From JBGANR01 sp044222225 (lineage in GTDB: Bacteria > Actinomycetota > Actinomycetes > Mycobacteriales > Mycobacteriaceae), in NCBI GenBank assembly GCA_044222225.1, contig JBGANR010000006.1, positions 1 to 64,000 of the forward strand: DNA of 64,000 nucleotides, read 5' to 3'. The notes below the pieces were generated by a model. It was not told the origin of the DNA and ran no database searches. It worked only from the letters and a program-made list of their open reading frames with translations. How positions within the stretch are numbered: the first letter of the stretch is position 1; every line of letters starts with the position of its first letter. A program made the position numbers and the translations under genes. Below are positions 17,388-26,072 of the stretch, piece by piece.

Positions 17388-17802
17388 GGTCGTTCAGCAG
17401 CGCGGTCTGGATCTTGGCCAGGCCGAGCGGCGCGAAGGTCTTCTCGAAGAAGCCCTTGACACCGCCCGCCCCCTGCCACGTGGTGGTCACGGTGATACGC
17501 GAACCGGCTCCGGCGTCCACCACCTCGTAGACGGTGACGAGCGTCGAGTTCTCGTCGCGCTCCGTCACGGTGCGGCCGGCCACGGACACGGTGGCGACGA
17601 CGTTCCGGGAGCGCGACTTCGTCGCCTGCAGCGTCCACGCCGCCTTCGTCCCGTCGCCGACGCCGCCCGCGAGTACGCGGTAGTCGTGGTACTGCTCGGG
17701 AAGGATCGTCGGCCGCACCTTCTCGTAGTCGGTGATCGCGGTGAGCACCGTCTCGGCGGGAGCGGCGATCTCCAGTGACGACGTGGCACGGACCTGGCCC
17801 AC
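17362..17802 (-). CDS. SRPBCC (START-like) family protein
   Basis: A 146-residue helix-grip protein with the typical opening IAAPAETVLTAITDYEKVRPTILP in pieces and long strands (VTVYEVVDAGAGSRITVTTTW) before a C-terminal helix (KIQTALLNDLAAKV). Such proteins bind lipids or polyketides in a deep cavity. In M. tuberculosis a gene of this family (Rv3718c) occupies the same place beside the FAD oxidase and methyltransferase genes, so a link to lipid metabolism is suspected. The ligand is unknown. Confidence 0.85.
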   Translation of the reverse strand: MGQVRATSSLEIAAPAETVLTAITDYEKVRPTILPEQYHDYRVLAGGVGDGTKAAWTLQATKSRSRNVVATVSVAGRTVTERDENSTLVTVYEVVDAGAGSRITVTTTWQGAGGVKGFFEKTFAPLGLAKIQTALLNDLAAKVTAA

Positions 17803-18024
17803 GATGATTCTCCTGACGTCGATGGCGAAGCGGTCACGACCACCCTGCCACGGACGACCGACAGAATCTCACCGCCCGTCCCGGGCCTGCGCATGAGCCC
17901 CTGGTCGGCCCTCGCCGCGGAATACGTGTGTGACGAGGATCAATCAACGGCGGTATCCCGGTCCGGCCGCTGTGCGCGAGGCGCCCACGGCGAAATGTCG
18001 TACCCCGGGGTTACGGTCGAAGAC

Positions 18025-19452
18025 ATGGAGACGACGGGGGTGTCCTACGAGGACGGCGTGCGGCGGCTGCTCGAGAGCTATCGAGCCATTCCGCCCACGG
18101 CGACGGTCCGGCTCGCGAAGAAGACGTCCAACCTCTTCCGCGGCCGGGCCGCCACCGGTGTGCCCGGGCTCGACGTGTCGGGGCTGACGGGGGTTCTCTC
18201 CGTGGACCCGGACGCCCGCACCGCGACCGTCGGTGGGATGTGCACGTACGAGGATCTGGTCGGCGCCACCCTGCCCCACGGCCTGGCGCCCACCGTCGTC
18301 CCGCAGCTCAAGACGATCACGCTCGGCGGGGCCGTCACCGGGCTCGGCATCGAGTCGAGCTCGTTCCGCGCCGGACTGCCGCACGAGGCGGTGCTCTCGT
18401 TCGACGTCCTCACCGGCGCCGGCGAGATCGTGACGGCCACGCCCGACGGCCCGCACGCGGACCTCTACCGGGGTTTCCCCAACTCCTACGGCAGTCTCGG
18501 CTACGCGACGCGGCTGACCATCGCCCTCGAGCCGGTCCTGCCGTTCGTCGATCTACGGCACATCCGCATCGACGACCTCGACGACCTGCAGCACCTCGTC
18601 GCCGCGATCGCCGCCTCCGGCTTCCACGAGGGTGAACGGGTCGACTACCTCGACGGAGTCGTGTTCGCCGCCGACGAGAGCTACCTCGTACTCGGCCGCA
18701 AGACCGACGACCCCGGCCCGGTCGGCGACTACACCGGCATGCAGATCTACTACCGGTCGATCCAGCACCCGTCGGGCACCTCCCCGAAACGGGATCGGCT
18801 GACGATCCACGACTACCTGTGGCGTTGGGACACCGACTGGTTCTGGTGCTCACGAGCGTTCGGCGCCCAGAATCCGCGGATCCGCCGGCTGTGGCCGAAG
18901 TCCCGACTGCGCAGCAGCGTCTACTGGAGACTCGTCGCACTGGACCGCCGCCGCGGCATCGCCGACCGGCTCGCGGCACGGCGCGGGGAGCCGCCGAGCG
19001 AGCGCGTCGTCCAGGACGTGGAGGTGCCGGTGGAACGGACGGCCGATTTCCTGCGCTGGTTCCTGGACGAGATTCCGATCGAGCCGATCTGGCTGTGCCC
19101 GCTGCGCCTGCGCCGGACACCGGCGGACGGACAGGAAACGGTCGGACGCATCGTCACGGATCCGGCTCGGCCCTGGCCGTTGTATCCACTCGAACCCGAC
19201 CACACCTACGTCAACCTGGGCTTCTGGTCGGGGGTACCGGCCGTCGACGGCGACCCCGGGCACACCAACCGGCGCATCGAACAGAAGGTCGCCGACCTCG
19301 GCGGGCATAAATCGCTGTACTCGGAAGCGTTCTATACGAGAGAACAGTTCTCGCGGCTGTACGGCGGCGACGCGCTCGCTTCACTGAAGCGGCGCTACGA
19401 CCCGGAGAGCCGGCTGACGGGACTGTACGAGAAGACCGTCGAGCGGAAGTAG
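18025..19452 (+). CDS. FAD-binding oxidoreductase, Rv3719-like (10-methyl fatty acid pathway candidate)
   Basis: Flavoprotein of the FAD_binding_4 type. The N-terminal FAD-binding domain includes TATVGGMCTYEDLV, PQLKTITLGGAVTGLGIESSS and NSYGSLGYATRL, and the C-terminal half ends in YDPESRLTGLYEKTV. The reading frame is open from 17893, but the homologous region begins just after ATG 18025 (METTGVSYEDG), which is chosen; ATG 17995 is possible. It is followed 94 bases later by a fatty-acid methyltransferase. This pair matches the published BfaA/BfaB (TmsA/TmsB) arrangement, in which the methyltransferase forms a 10-methylene fatty acid and the flavoprotein reduces it to 10-methyl (tuberculostearic) acid; assignment is by context and family. 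Confidence 0.82.
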   Translation: METTGVSYEDGVRRLLESYRAIPPTATVRLAKKTSNLFRGRAATGVPGLDVSGLTGVLSVDPDARTATVGGMCTYEDLVGATLPHGLAPTVVPQLKTITLGGAVTGLGIESSSFRAGLPHEAVLSFDVLTGAGEIVTATPDGPHADLYRGFPNSYGSLGYATRLTIALEPVLPFVDLRHIRIDDLDDLQHLVAAIAASGFHEGERVDYLDGVVFAADESYLVLGRKTDDPGPVGDYTGMQIYYRSIQHPSGTSPKRDRLTIHDYLWRWDTDWFWCSRAFGAQNPRIRRLWPKSRLRSSVYWRLVALDRRRGIADRLAARRGEPPSERVVQDVEVPVERTADFLRWFLDEIPIEPIWLCPLRLRRTPADGQETVGRIVTDPARPWPLYPLEPDHTYVNLGFWSGVPAVDGDPGHTNRRIEQKVADLGGHKSLYSEAFYTREQFSRLYGGDALASLKRRYDPESRLTGLYEKTVERK

Positions 19453-19546
19453 CGGCCACCCGACGGCGCAGACCACTCGCGGGTCCGGTCCCTGTGACCG
19501 GCCGCGACGACACGAAAAGAGCGCGACGAGCAGAAGGGGAGCTCGA

Positions 19547-20854
19547 ATGTTGATGAAGACAGGGCTCATGGGACCCACCCCGAGGATGGGACTGGCCGAG
19601 ATCGTCGAGAGGATGACCGGCCACGAGCTGGGCCTGCGCATCACGGCGTACGACGGCAGCATCGCCGGGCCCGACACCGCCCGGTACGAGCTGGAGCTGA
19701 AGAACGCCGAGGGCGCACGGTATCTCGTCAGCGCGCCGGGGGAACTCGGTCTCGCTCGTGCCTATGTCGCCGGCGATCTCGAGTTCCACGGGGTCCATCC
19801 GGGGGATCCGTATGAGGGGCTCAAGGCGCTCGTCGACGACGTCGTCATCAAACGGCCCGCGGCGAAGGATCTCGCCGCCATCGGGCGTTCGCTGCCGCTT
19901 GAGCTCCTACGGCCGATCGCGCCGCCACCGCAGGAGGCACTACCGCGATGGCGGCGGATCGCCGGCGGACTGGTCCATTCCCGATTCCGCGACGCCGACG
20001 CGATCAGCCACCACTACGACGTCTCGAACGCGTTCTACGCGCTGGTGCTCGGCGATTCGATGACATACACGTGCGCGTACTACCCGGATACCGACGCGAC
20101 GCTCGAGGACGCGCAGCAGAACAAATACCGGCTCGTCTTCGAGAAGCTCCGGCCGGCGCCCGGCGATCGGTTGCTCGACGTCGGCTGCGGCTGGGGCTCG
20201 ATGGTGCGCTACGCGGCGGCGCGCGGCGTCCACGTCATCGGCATCACGCTGTCCCGGGAACAGGCCGCCTACGGACGTGCGCGCATCGAGCGCGAGGGGC
20301 TCGGCGAGTTCGCCGAGATCCGGCACGGCGACTACCGCGACATCACCGAGACCGGGTTCGACGCCGTCTCGTCCATCGGACTGACCGAGCACATCGGCGT
20401 CGACAACTACCCGGCGTACTTCGGTTTCCTCCGCGATCGGCTGCGGGACGGCGGTCTGCTGCTCAACCACTGCATCACCCGTCCCATCAACAACAGTCAT
20501 GCGAAAGCCGGGGCGTTCATCGACCGCTACGTCTTCCCGGACGGCGAACTGACCGGCTCGGGGACCATCGTCTCGGCGATCCAGAACGTCGGCGGCCTCG
20601 AGGTCCGGCACGAGGAGAATCTCCGCGAGCACTACGCGACGACGCTGCGGGATTGGAACCGGAACCTCGTCGCACATTGGGACGACGCCGTCGCCGAGGT
20701 CGGCGAGAGCACGGCACGGCTGTGGGGCCTGTACATGGCGGCCTCCCGGATCGGCTTCGAACGCCGCAACGTCGAATTGCACCAGGTGCTGGCGGTGAAG
20801 CCCGGGCCTGACGGGGCGTCCGGCCTGCCGCTGCGGCAATGGTGGAACGCCTGA
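19547..20854 (+). CDS. Cyclopropane-fatty-acid-synthase-family methyltransferase (Rv3720-like)
   Basis: SAM-dependent methyltransferase of 435 residues. It has an N-terminal SCP2-like lipid region, then HHYDVSNAFYALVLG, SMTYTCAYY, the SAM motif LLDVGCGWGSM (about residue 205) and SIGLTEHIG. These are the hallmarks of enzymes acting on unsaturated acyl chains of phospholipids. With the upstream flavoprotein it probably makes 10-methyl branched fatty acids such as tuberculostearic acid rather than a cyclopropane ring; the product cannot be decided from sequence alone. It probably shares an operon with the flavoprotein gene. Confidence 0.88.
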   Translation: MLMKTGLMGPTPRMGLAEIVERMTGHELGLRITAYDGSIAGPDTARYELELKNAEGARYLVSAPGELGLARAYVAGDLEFHGVHPGDPYEGLKALVDDVVIKRPAAKDLAAIGRSLPLELLRPIAPPPQEALPRWRRIAGGLVHSRFRDADAISHHYDVSNAFYALVLGDSMTYTCAYYPDTDATLEDAQQNKYRLVFEKLRPAPGDRLLDVGCGWGSMVRYAAARGVHVIGITLSREQAAYGRARIEREGLGEFAEIRHGDYRDITETGFDAVSSIGLTEHIGVDNYPAYFGFLRDRLRDGGLLLNHCITRPINNSHAKAGAFIDRYVFPDGELTGSGTIVSAIQNVGGLEVRHEENLREHYATTLRDWNRNLVAHWDDAVAEVGESTARLWGLYMAASRIGFERRNVELHQVLAVKPGPDGASGLPLRQWWNA

Positions 20855-20920
20855 AAAAATCGTGGAACGCCCTCCCGGCCCGTCCGCCGGTTTCGTCGAC
20901 ACTGGTTTAGGCTCGCGGCC

Positions 20921-21580
20921 ATGTCGTCCGCTCATATCGTCGCCGTGTGTCGTGTCCATCAGTTGCTTCCCGACGCGGGCTCCGTCGGTGTCACGGCGAT
21001 CGACAAGCGGCCGGTCACCGGGCCCGTCGCCGTGCGTCGGCTCGGCCTGTACGGCGACGTCCAGGCCGACCGGGCCAATCACGGCGGCGAGGACAAGGCC
21101 GTCTACGCCTACTCCGAGGACGACGCGGCGGCGTGGGCACGGACGCTGGGACGGCCCGTCCGGCCCGGATACTTCGGCGAGAACCTGCGGGTCGACGGCG
21201 TCTCGGCCAGCCGGGCGGTCATCGGCGAACGTTGGCGCTTCGCCGGCGGCACCGTGCTCGAGGTGACGATGCCGCGGATCCCGTGCGCCACCTTCGGCCG
21301 CTACCTCGGCGAGAAGCAGTGGGTGCGCCGCTTCATGGCCGAGGGCCGTCCCGGCGCCTACCTGCGGGTTCTCACCAAGGGAACCGTCGAGGCCGGCGAG
21401 CACTTCGACGTCGAGCACGTCCCCGGCCACGGCGTCCGCGTCGGCGAATGGATGGCGGCCCCGACGCCGGCGATGGCAGACGCGCTGCTCACCGCGCACG
21501 CCGCCGAGGACCTCCGCCTCGCCGACGAACTCCGCGAGTACGTCGATCGGACGCTGGCCCGGCGCTCCTACGCCGAATAG
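20921..21580 (+). CDS. MOSC domain-containing protein
   Basis: A 219-residue MOSC protein, the C-terminal domain family of molybdenum cofactor sulfurase and the YiiM-type molybdenum enzymes. It shows GDVQADRANHGGEDKAVYAY, GYFGENLRVDG and PRIPCATF with the conserved cysteine that ligates or sulfurates the cofactor. It is a stand-alone YiiM-like length with a C-terminal helical tail, so reduction of N-hydroxylated compounds is a possible role. Its last 13 bases overlap the 3' end of the convergent NYN gene. Confidence 0.88.
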   Translation: MSSAHIVAVCRVHQLLPDAGSVGVTAIDKRPVTGPVAVRRLGLYGDVQADRANHGGEDKAVYAYSEDDAAAWARTLGRPVRPGYFGENLRVDGVSASRAVIGERWRFAGGTVLEVTMPRIPCATFGRYLGEKQWVRRFMAEGRPGAYLRVLTKGTVEAGEHFDVEHVPGHGVRVGEWMAAPTPAMADALLTAHAAEDLRLADELREYVDRTLARRSYAE

Positions 21581-22152
21581 TCGTAGCGGTCGCGGACACT
21601 CTCGAAGTCCGCCTCGTTCAGATGGTGACACCACGGACTCTGAGTCCCGTCCAGGCGGAGACGTGCCGCGCCCGACCACGCGGCCACCTCAACGTGGCAT
21701 CGCGGCATGTCCCACAGCACTTCGATCGCCGGCATGAGGTCCTTGTCAGACGAAAACAGAATCGCCGCGTCCATGTAGCCGGACATGCCCAGACGGATGA
21801 TGTCCACGGCGAGGGCCACATCGATGCCCTTCTCCGAAGCCCGGGCAACGGGATAGTCGCCGGGATACTGAAGATTGCGGCGGATCACCGTCACTCTGTC
21901 TGAGCGCTGCCACACGTCCGTCTGCCGGTCGTTTGCGCGCGCCGCTCCGGGCTGACGTTCCGGGTTCGGGCGGCCGCGGTAGACGCGGACCTCCATCAGA
22001 TCGCTCTCGCGTCGCCTTCGCTCCGCGAGCATCTCACCGACCGCGAGCGGAAACACATGTCCGTCGGCAGCCGCAGCACCGAATGGGAGAAAACAACGGC
22101 GCGCCCACCCATGGACGTTCTGATAATCCATGAAAACGACGACACGATCCAC
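21568..22152 (-). CDS. NYN-domain protein (PIN-like ribonuclease)
   Basis: Putative RNase of about 194 residues. Acidic positions of the NYN fold are visible in VVVFMDYQNVHG, EKGIDVALAVDIIRLG and ILFSSDKDLMPAIEVL. The GTG at 22152 is preferred because a longer reading to 22260 would pass through the dnaX terminator and add no conserved sequence. The gene has somewhat lower GC than its neighbours and sits between two housekeeping genes, so it may be an insertion. Such proteins are usually tRNA- or mRNA-cleaving enzymes or toxins; the target is unknown. Confidence 0.8.
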   Translation of the reverse strand: MDRVVVFMDYQNVHGWARRCFLPFGAAAADGHVFPLAVGEMLAERRRRESDLMEVRVYRGRPNPERQPGAARANDRQTDVWQRSDRVTVIRRNLQYPGDYPVARASEKGIDVALAVDIIRLGMSGYMDAAILFSSDKDLMPAIEVLWDMPRCHVEVAAWSGAARLRLDGTQSPWCHHLNEADFESVRDRYDYSA

Positions 22153-22172
22153 GATGGCCCCCCGACCAGAAG

Positions 22173-22207
22173 AAAAAATCCCCGCCAATCCCAGAGGACG
22201 GCGGGGC
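22173..22207 (-). terminator. Rho-independent terminator of dnaX
   Basis: On the minus strand CCCCGCC and GGCGGGG (22201-22207 with 22181-22187) pair and are followed directly by ATTTTTTC (complement of 22172-22180). It lies about 53 bases after the dnaX stop. This is one of the few classical U-tract terminators in the window. Confidence 0.85.
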
Positions 22208-22259
22208 GGAATGTCTTGATCATACGACACCGGACGTGCCTTGTCACGCGCGAATGCCA

Positions 22260-24482
22260 CTACTCCCGCAGCGGCTTCGCCCCCAGATGCGTCACGAGCA
22301 ACTCCATCGCGGCCTCGACCGGGTCGCGGCGCGCGGCCTCGTCGCCCGCCGAATCGTCGTCCATCATCTCGGCCCGATCCGATTCGCTGAGCTCGTCGTC
22401 GGGCACCGGCGGAGGCGGCATGTCCTCCGGCGGCGGCTCGTCGTACGGCGGCGGGATGTCGACGGGCGCCTGAGCGCCGGCCCGGCTCGGCCGGGTGAAG
22501 GTCGGCTGGGCCGCGGGCGGCGATGCCGCCTGCCGTGAGGGCCGCCGACCCTCAGGAGGGCCCGGCGGACCACCCGCCTCTCCGACGCGACAGACGACGT
22601 TCCAGTCGACGCCGAGTGTCTCCTTCACCGCGCGCCGCAGGACGCCCGTGCCGCGATCCGACGACAGCCGCTGCGCGAGCGGCGGCGCCGTGTGCGCGAG
22701 AACGAGCGTCTCGCCCTCCACGGCGACGACCGTGGCTCCCGACAGCATCACCTCGACGACCTTGTCCAGCTCGCGAACCTTCGCACGAACCTCCGACCAG
22801 GCCGTTCGCACCGCCGCGACGTCCGGGCCCGCGGCGCGGACGGGCGCGGGAGGCGCGGGGGCCGGCGCGACTGGGGCAGGTTCCGGCGCGGCGGGTTCCG
22901 GAGCACGCACAGCCTCGGGCTCCGGTGGACGCGAGGCGGGCGATTCCACGGGGCGGGCCACCGGGGTCGCGGGCCTCGACGACGGACGATCCGATCCGGG
23001 TTCCGGCGCACGAGCACCTGCGGGACTCGGCGGTTCCGCGGTGTCCCAGGGCGGGGGCTCGGACACCGCCGCCGGCTTCGGCGCAGCCGGTGTCGACTCG
23101 GCCGACGCCGACGGCGGCTCGACCCGCGTCGGCACCGCTGCCGCCGGCCCGGGGACCGTCGGCGCCGGAACCATCGGCGCCGGGACCGCGGGCACCGCGT
23201 CCGAAGCCTGCTGCGACCTGCGGACGAAGCGCGACTGCTCCCCTGCCGCCGCTCCGGCTGCACCGCCCGCACCACCGGCCGGCGGCGCGCCGCTCTCGAC
23301 GGCACCCCGGCCCGGCGCCACGACGCCGCCCGCGACAGCCTTCTCCAGCATCTCGATCCGCTGCAGCAACGCCGCGTCACCAGAACTCGTCTCCGGCAGC
23401 AGCATGCGGGCGCACATCACCTCCAGCAGCAGCCGCGGCGACGTCGTCCCGCGCATCTCCCCGAGCGCCGCGTGGACGGTCTCGGCGAGCCGCACCGTCG
23501 TCGCCGCGCCGAGCGCCCGCGCCTGCTCGGCCATCGCCGCGAGCTGCTCCCCCGGCGCGGTGATCACGCCGCGCTCAGCGGCGTCGGGCACGTTCTGCAA
23601 CACGATGAGATCGCGCAGCCGGTCGAGCAGGTCGCCCGCGAACCGGCGCGGCTCGTGCCCGGCGTCGATGACGCGCTCGACAGTCTGGAACAGCGTCCGT
23701 CCGTCGGCCGCCGCCAGCGCCCCGACAGCGTCGTCGATGAGCGCGACATCGGTGACGCCGAGCAGCCCGAGCGCCCGGTCGTAGGTGACGCCGCCGTCGT
23801 CGGCGCCGGCGAGCAGCTGATCGAGCACCGACAGCGAATCGCGTGGCGAACCGGCTCCCGCCCGGATGACCAGCGGGAACACTGCGGGTTCGACGCGCGC
23901 GCCCTCGCGCTCGCAGATCGACTCGAGCAGGCCCCGCATCACCGCCGGCGGTAGCAGCCGGAACGGATAGTGGTGGGTGCGCGAGCGGATCGTCGCCAGC
24001 ACCTTCTCCGGCTCGGTCGTCGCGAAGATGAAGATGAGGTGCTCCGGCGGCTCCTCGACGATCTTGAGTAGCGCGTTGAAGCCGGCGTTCGTCACCATGT
24101 GCGCCTCGTCGACGATGAGGACGCGATAGCGCGACTGCGCCGGACTGTAGAAGGCGCGGTCGCGCAGCTCGCGCGCGTCGTCGACGCCGCCGTGGCTGGC
24201 GGCGTCGAGCTCCATGACGTCGAGATCGCCCGTCCCGCCCGGCGCCAGCGCGACGCACGACGCGCACGTTCCGCACGGCGTCGACGTCGGGCCCTGCTCG
24301 CAGTTCAGCGAGCGAGCGAGGATGCGGGCCGACGACGTCTTGCCGCAGCCGCGCGGCCCGGAGAACAGGTAGGCGTGATTGATGCGTCCGGAATCGAGGG
24401 CGCGCGAGAGCGGCTCGGTGACATGCTCCTGCCCCACGACCTCGGCGAACGTCGCTGGACGGTAGGTGCGGTAGAGAGCCAC
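22260..24482 (-). CDS. dnaX: DNA polymerase III subunits gamma/tau
   Basis: Clamp-loader ATPase of 740 residues. It opens MALYRTYRPATFAEVVGQEH, with Walker A GPRGCGKTS (42-50), a Cys zinc module (Cys61, 70, 73, 76), DEAH (125-128) and the sensor region IFATTEPEKVL, then clamp-loader domains to about 370. A Pro/Ala-rich linker (about 385-560) precedes a C-terminal domain with EGETLVLAHTAPP that in tau contacts the polymerase. Only one full-length frame is visible and I see no obvious slippage heptamer, though this was not searched exhaustively. It lies beside the aminotransferase and SRP RNA genes, the conserved Mycobacteriales order. Confidence 0.96.
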   Translation of the reverse strand: MALYRTYRPATFAEVVGQEHVTEPLSRALDSGRINHAYLFSGPRGCGKTSSARILARSLNCEQGPTSTPCGTCASCVALAPGGTGDLDVMELDAASHGGVDDARELRDRAFYSPAQSRYRVLIVDEAHMVTNAGFNALLKIVEEPPEHLIFIFATTEPEKVLATIRSRTHHYPFRLLPPAVMRGLLESICEREGARVEPAVFPLVIRAGAGSPRDSLSVLDQLLAGADDGGVTYDRALGLLGVTDVALIDDAVGALAAADGRTLFQTVERVIDAGHEPRRFAGDLLDRLRDLIVLQNVPDAAERGVITAPGEQLAAMAEQARALGAATTVRLAETVHAALGEMRGTTSPRLLLEVMCARMLLPETSSGDAALLQRIEMLEKAVAGGVVAPGRGAVESGAPPAGGAGGAAGAAAGEQSRFVRRSQQASDAVPAVPAPMVPAPTVPGPAAAVPTRVEPPSASAESTPAAPKPAAVSEPPPWDTAEPPSPAGARAPEPGSDRPSSRPATPVARPVESPASRPPEPEAVRAPEPAAPEPAPVAPAPAPPAPVRAAGPDVAAVRTAWSEVRAKVRELDKVVEVMLSGATVVAVEGETLVLAHTAPPLAQRLSSDRGTGVLRRAVKETLGVDWNVVCRVGEAGGPPGPPEGRRPSRQAASPPAAQPTFTRPSRAGAQAPVDIPPPYDEPPPEDMPPPPVPDDELSESDRAEMMDDDSAGDEAARRDPVEAAMELLVTHLGAKPLRE

Positions 24483-24523
24483 GCGTCGAGACTACCGAGG
24501 GGGTCGAGGAGTTCCCGAGCCCG

Positions 24524-25801
24524 CTACGCCTCGGCGGCCAGCTTCTCGGCGGCGGCCAGCAGGACGCACGTCGCGACACCGTCCATCGCCTGCTCGACCT
24601 CGTCGATCGGCGGCAGCGTCGGGGCCAGCCGGATGTTCGCGTCGCGCGGATCGCGACCGTACGGGTAGGTCGCGCCGGCGCCGGTCAGCGCGATGCCCGC
24701 GCCCTTGGCCAGCGCGACGGTGCGCGCCGCCGTCCCGTCGAGGACGTCGAGGCTGACGAAATAGCCGCCTTCGGGTTCCGTCCAGGTGGCGACCTTCGCC
24801 GCCGACAGCCGCGCGTCGAGGATCTCGAGCAGCCGGGCGAACTTCGGCGCGACGATCGCCCGGTGCTCCTGCATGTGCCGCCGGACGCCGTCGGCGTCAC
24901 CGAAGAACAGCACGTGGCGCAGCTGGTTGATCTTGTCCGGGCCGATCGTGCGGATGCCCGCGGCCTTGAGGAACCAGTCGACGGTCGCCGGCGAGCCGCC
25001 GAAGAACGAGACGCCGGAACCGGCGAACGTGATCTTGGACGTCGACGCGAAGACGAGCGGGCGGTCCGGGTTGCCCGCCTCGGCGGCCAGCCCGAGGATG
25101 TCCGGCACGGGCGCCGGATCGTCCGCCAGCACGTGCACGGCGTAGGCGTTGTCCCAGAAGATGCGGAAATCCGGTGCGGCGGTAGGCATCTCGGCGAGGC
25201 GACGGGCGACGTCCGCGCTGACCGTGGAGCCGGTCGGGTTGGCGAACCGGGGCACGATCCAGACGCCCTTGACGGACGGATCGTTCGCCGCGAGCTCGGC
25301 GATGGCCTCGACGTCCGGGCCCTGCGGCGTCATCGGCGTCGCGATCATCTCGATGCCGAGCGCCGCGCAGATCGCGAAATGTCGGTCGTACCCGGGCGAC
25401 GGGCACAGGAAGGTGACCTTCTCCTCGCGCGCCCAGGGCCGCGGCGAGCCGACGCCGCCACGCAGCAGATGCGTCGCGATGGTGTCGTACATGAGCTCCA
25501 GGCTGGAGTTGCCGCCGACGACCAACTGGTCGGCCGGCACGTCGAGCAGCTCGGCGAAGATCGCCCGCAGCTCGGGCATCCCCTTGCCGCCGCCGTAGTT
25601 GCGCAGATCCGTGCCGGCGGCGTCCGTGTAGCGATCGCCGGGCAACTGCAGCAACGCGTTGGAGAGATCGAGCTGCGCCGCGGACGGCTTGCCCCGCGTG
25701 AGATCGAGCTTCAGACCCTTGGCGACCAACTCGTCGTACTGACGACGCAGGTCGGCGAGCGTGTCGGAGAGCTCGGGCGCGGACAGCGAGTGAAAGTTCA
25801 C
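24524..25801 (-). CDS. PLP-dependent aminotransferase (Rv3722c-type aspartate aminotransferase)
   Basis: Fold-type I aminotransferase of 425 residues with NYGGGKGMPELR, PSPGYDRHF, RFANPTGSTVS, WDNAYAVHVL and the PLP lysine Lys256 in STSKITFAG. The C-terminal RLAPTLPP carries the substrate-carboxylate arginine. Its ortholog by position beside dnaX, Rv3722c, is reported as the main aspartate aminotransferase of M. tuberculosis. The GTG at 25801 follows GGAAGG at 5 bases and is chosen over ATG 25828. It is 41 bases upstream of dnaX and probably co-transcribed. Confidence 0.9.
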   Translation of the reverse strand: MNFHSLSAPELSDTLADLRRQYDELVAKGLKLDLTRGKPSAAQLDLSNALLQLPGDRYTDAAGTDLRNYGGGKGMPELRAIFAELLDVPADQLVVGGNSSLELMYDTIATHLLRGGVGSPRPWAREEKVTFLCPSPGYDRHFAICAALGIEMIATPMTPQGPDVEAIAELAANDPSVKGVWIVPRFANPTGSTVSADVARRLAEMPTAAPDFRIFWDNAYAVHVLADDPAPVPDILGLAAEAGNPDRPLVFASTSKITFAGSGVSFFGGSPATVDWFLKAAGIRTIGPDKINQLRHVLFFGDADGVRRHMQEHRAIVAPKFARLLEILDARLSAAKVATWTEPEGGYFVSLDVLDGTAARTVALAKGAGIALTGAGATYPYGRDPRDANIRLAPTLPPIDEVEQAMDGVATCVLLAAAEKLAAEA

Positions 25802-25905
25802 GGCGGCCTTCCGGAGCGCCCGGCGCATCAGTCCGAGCGGCAGACGAAGTCGAGCGGACGGCGTCGCACGAACGACCGGTCACGCGGCCGCCGATGACGA
25901 CATAG

Positions 25906-25993
25906 GGGATCCCGCGCACCCGAGAGAGCCCGTTGACCCTTGCTGCCTTCCGGCCCTGGGGGAGTTCACAGGATGCACGCCGCGCGGGATCCG
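25906..25993 (-). ncRNA. ffs: Small signal recognition particle RNA (4.5S type)
   Basis: On the minus strand the region holds the universally conserved apical SRP motif, GGCCGGAAGGCAGCAAGGG, enclosed by long pairing arms GGATCCCGCGCG and GCGCGGGATCC. The size of about 88 bases fits the small bacterial SRP RNA without an Alu domain. It binds Ffh and guides membrane-protein targeting. Ends are estimated from the pairing. Position upstream of the aminotransferase-dnaX pair matches related genomes. Confidence 0.93.
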
Positions 25994-26072
25994 TCGATGA
26001 GTCTAACCCACGCGCCCGGAGACGACGAGCCGGGCTCGGCCGTCGGGGCGACGTAGCGGACGTCGGCCAGCG

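Noticed and set aside
22153..22260. N-terminal extension of the NYN gene
   Set aside because: The extra codons span the dnaX terminator and show no conserved residues, so the internal GTG at 22152 is preferred.
22260..24482. Programmed frameshift in dnaX
   Set aside because: No run of A residues or slippery heptamer was noticed in the region where tau/gamma switching occurs; the coding frame is simply continuous.
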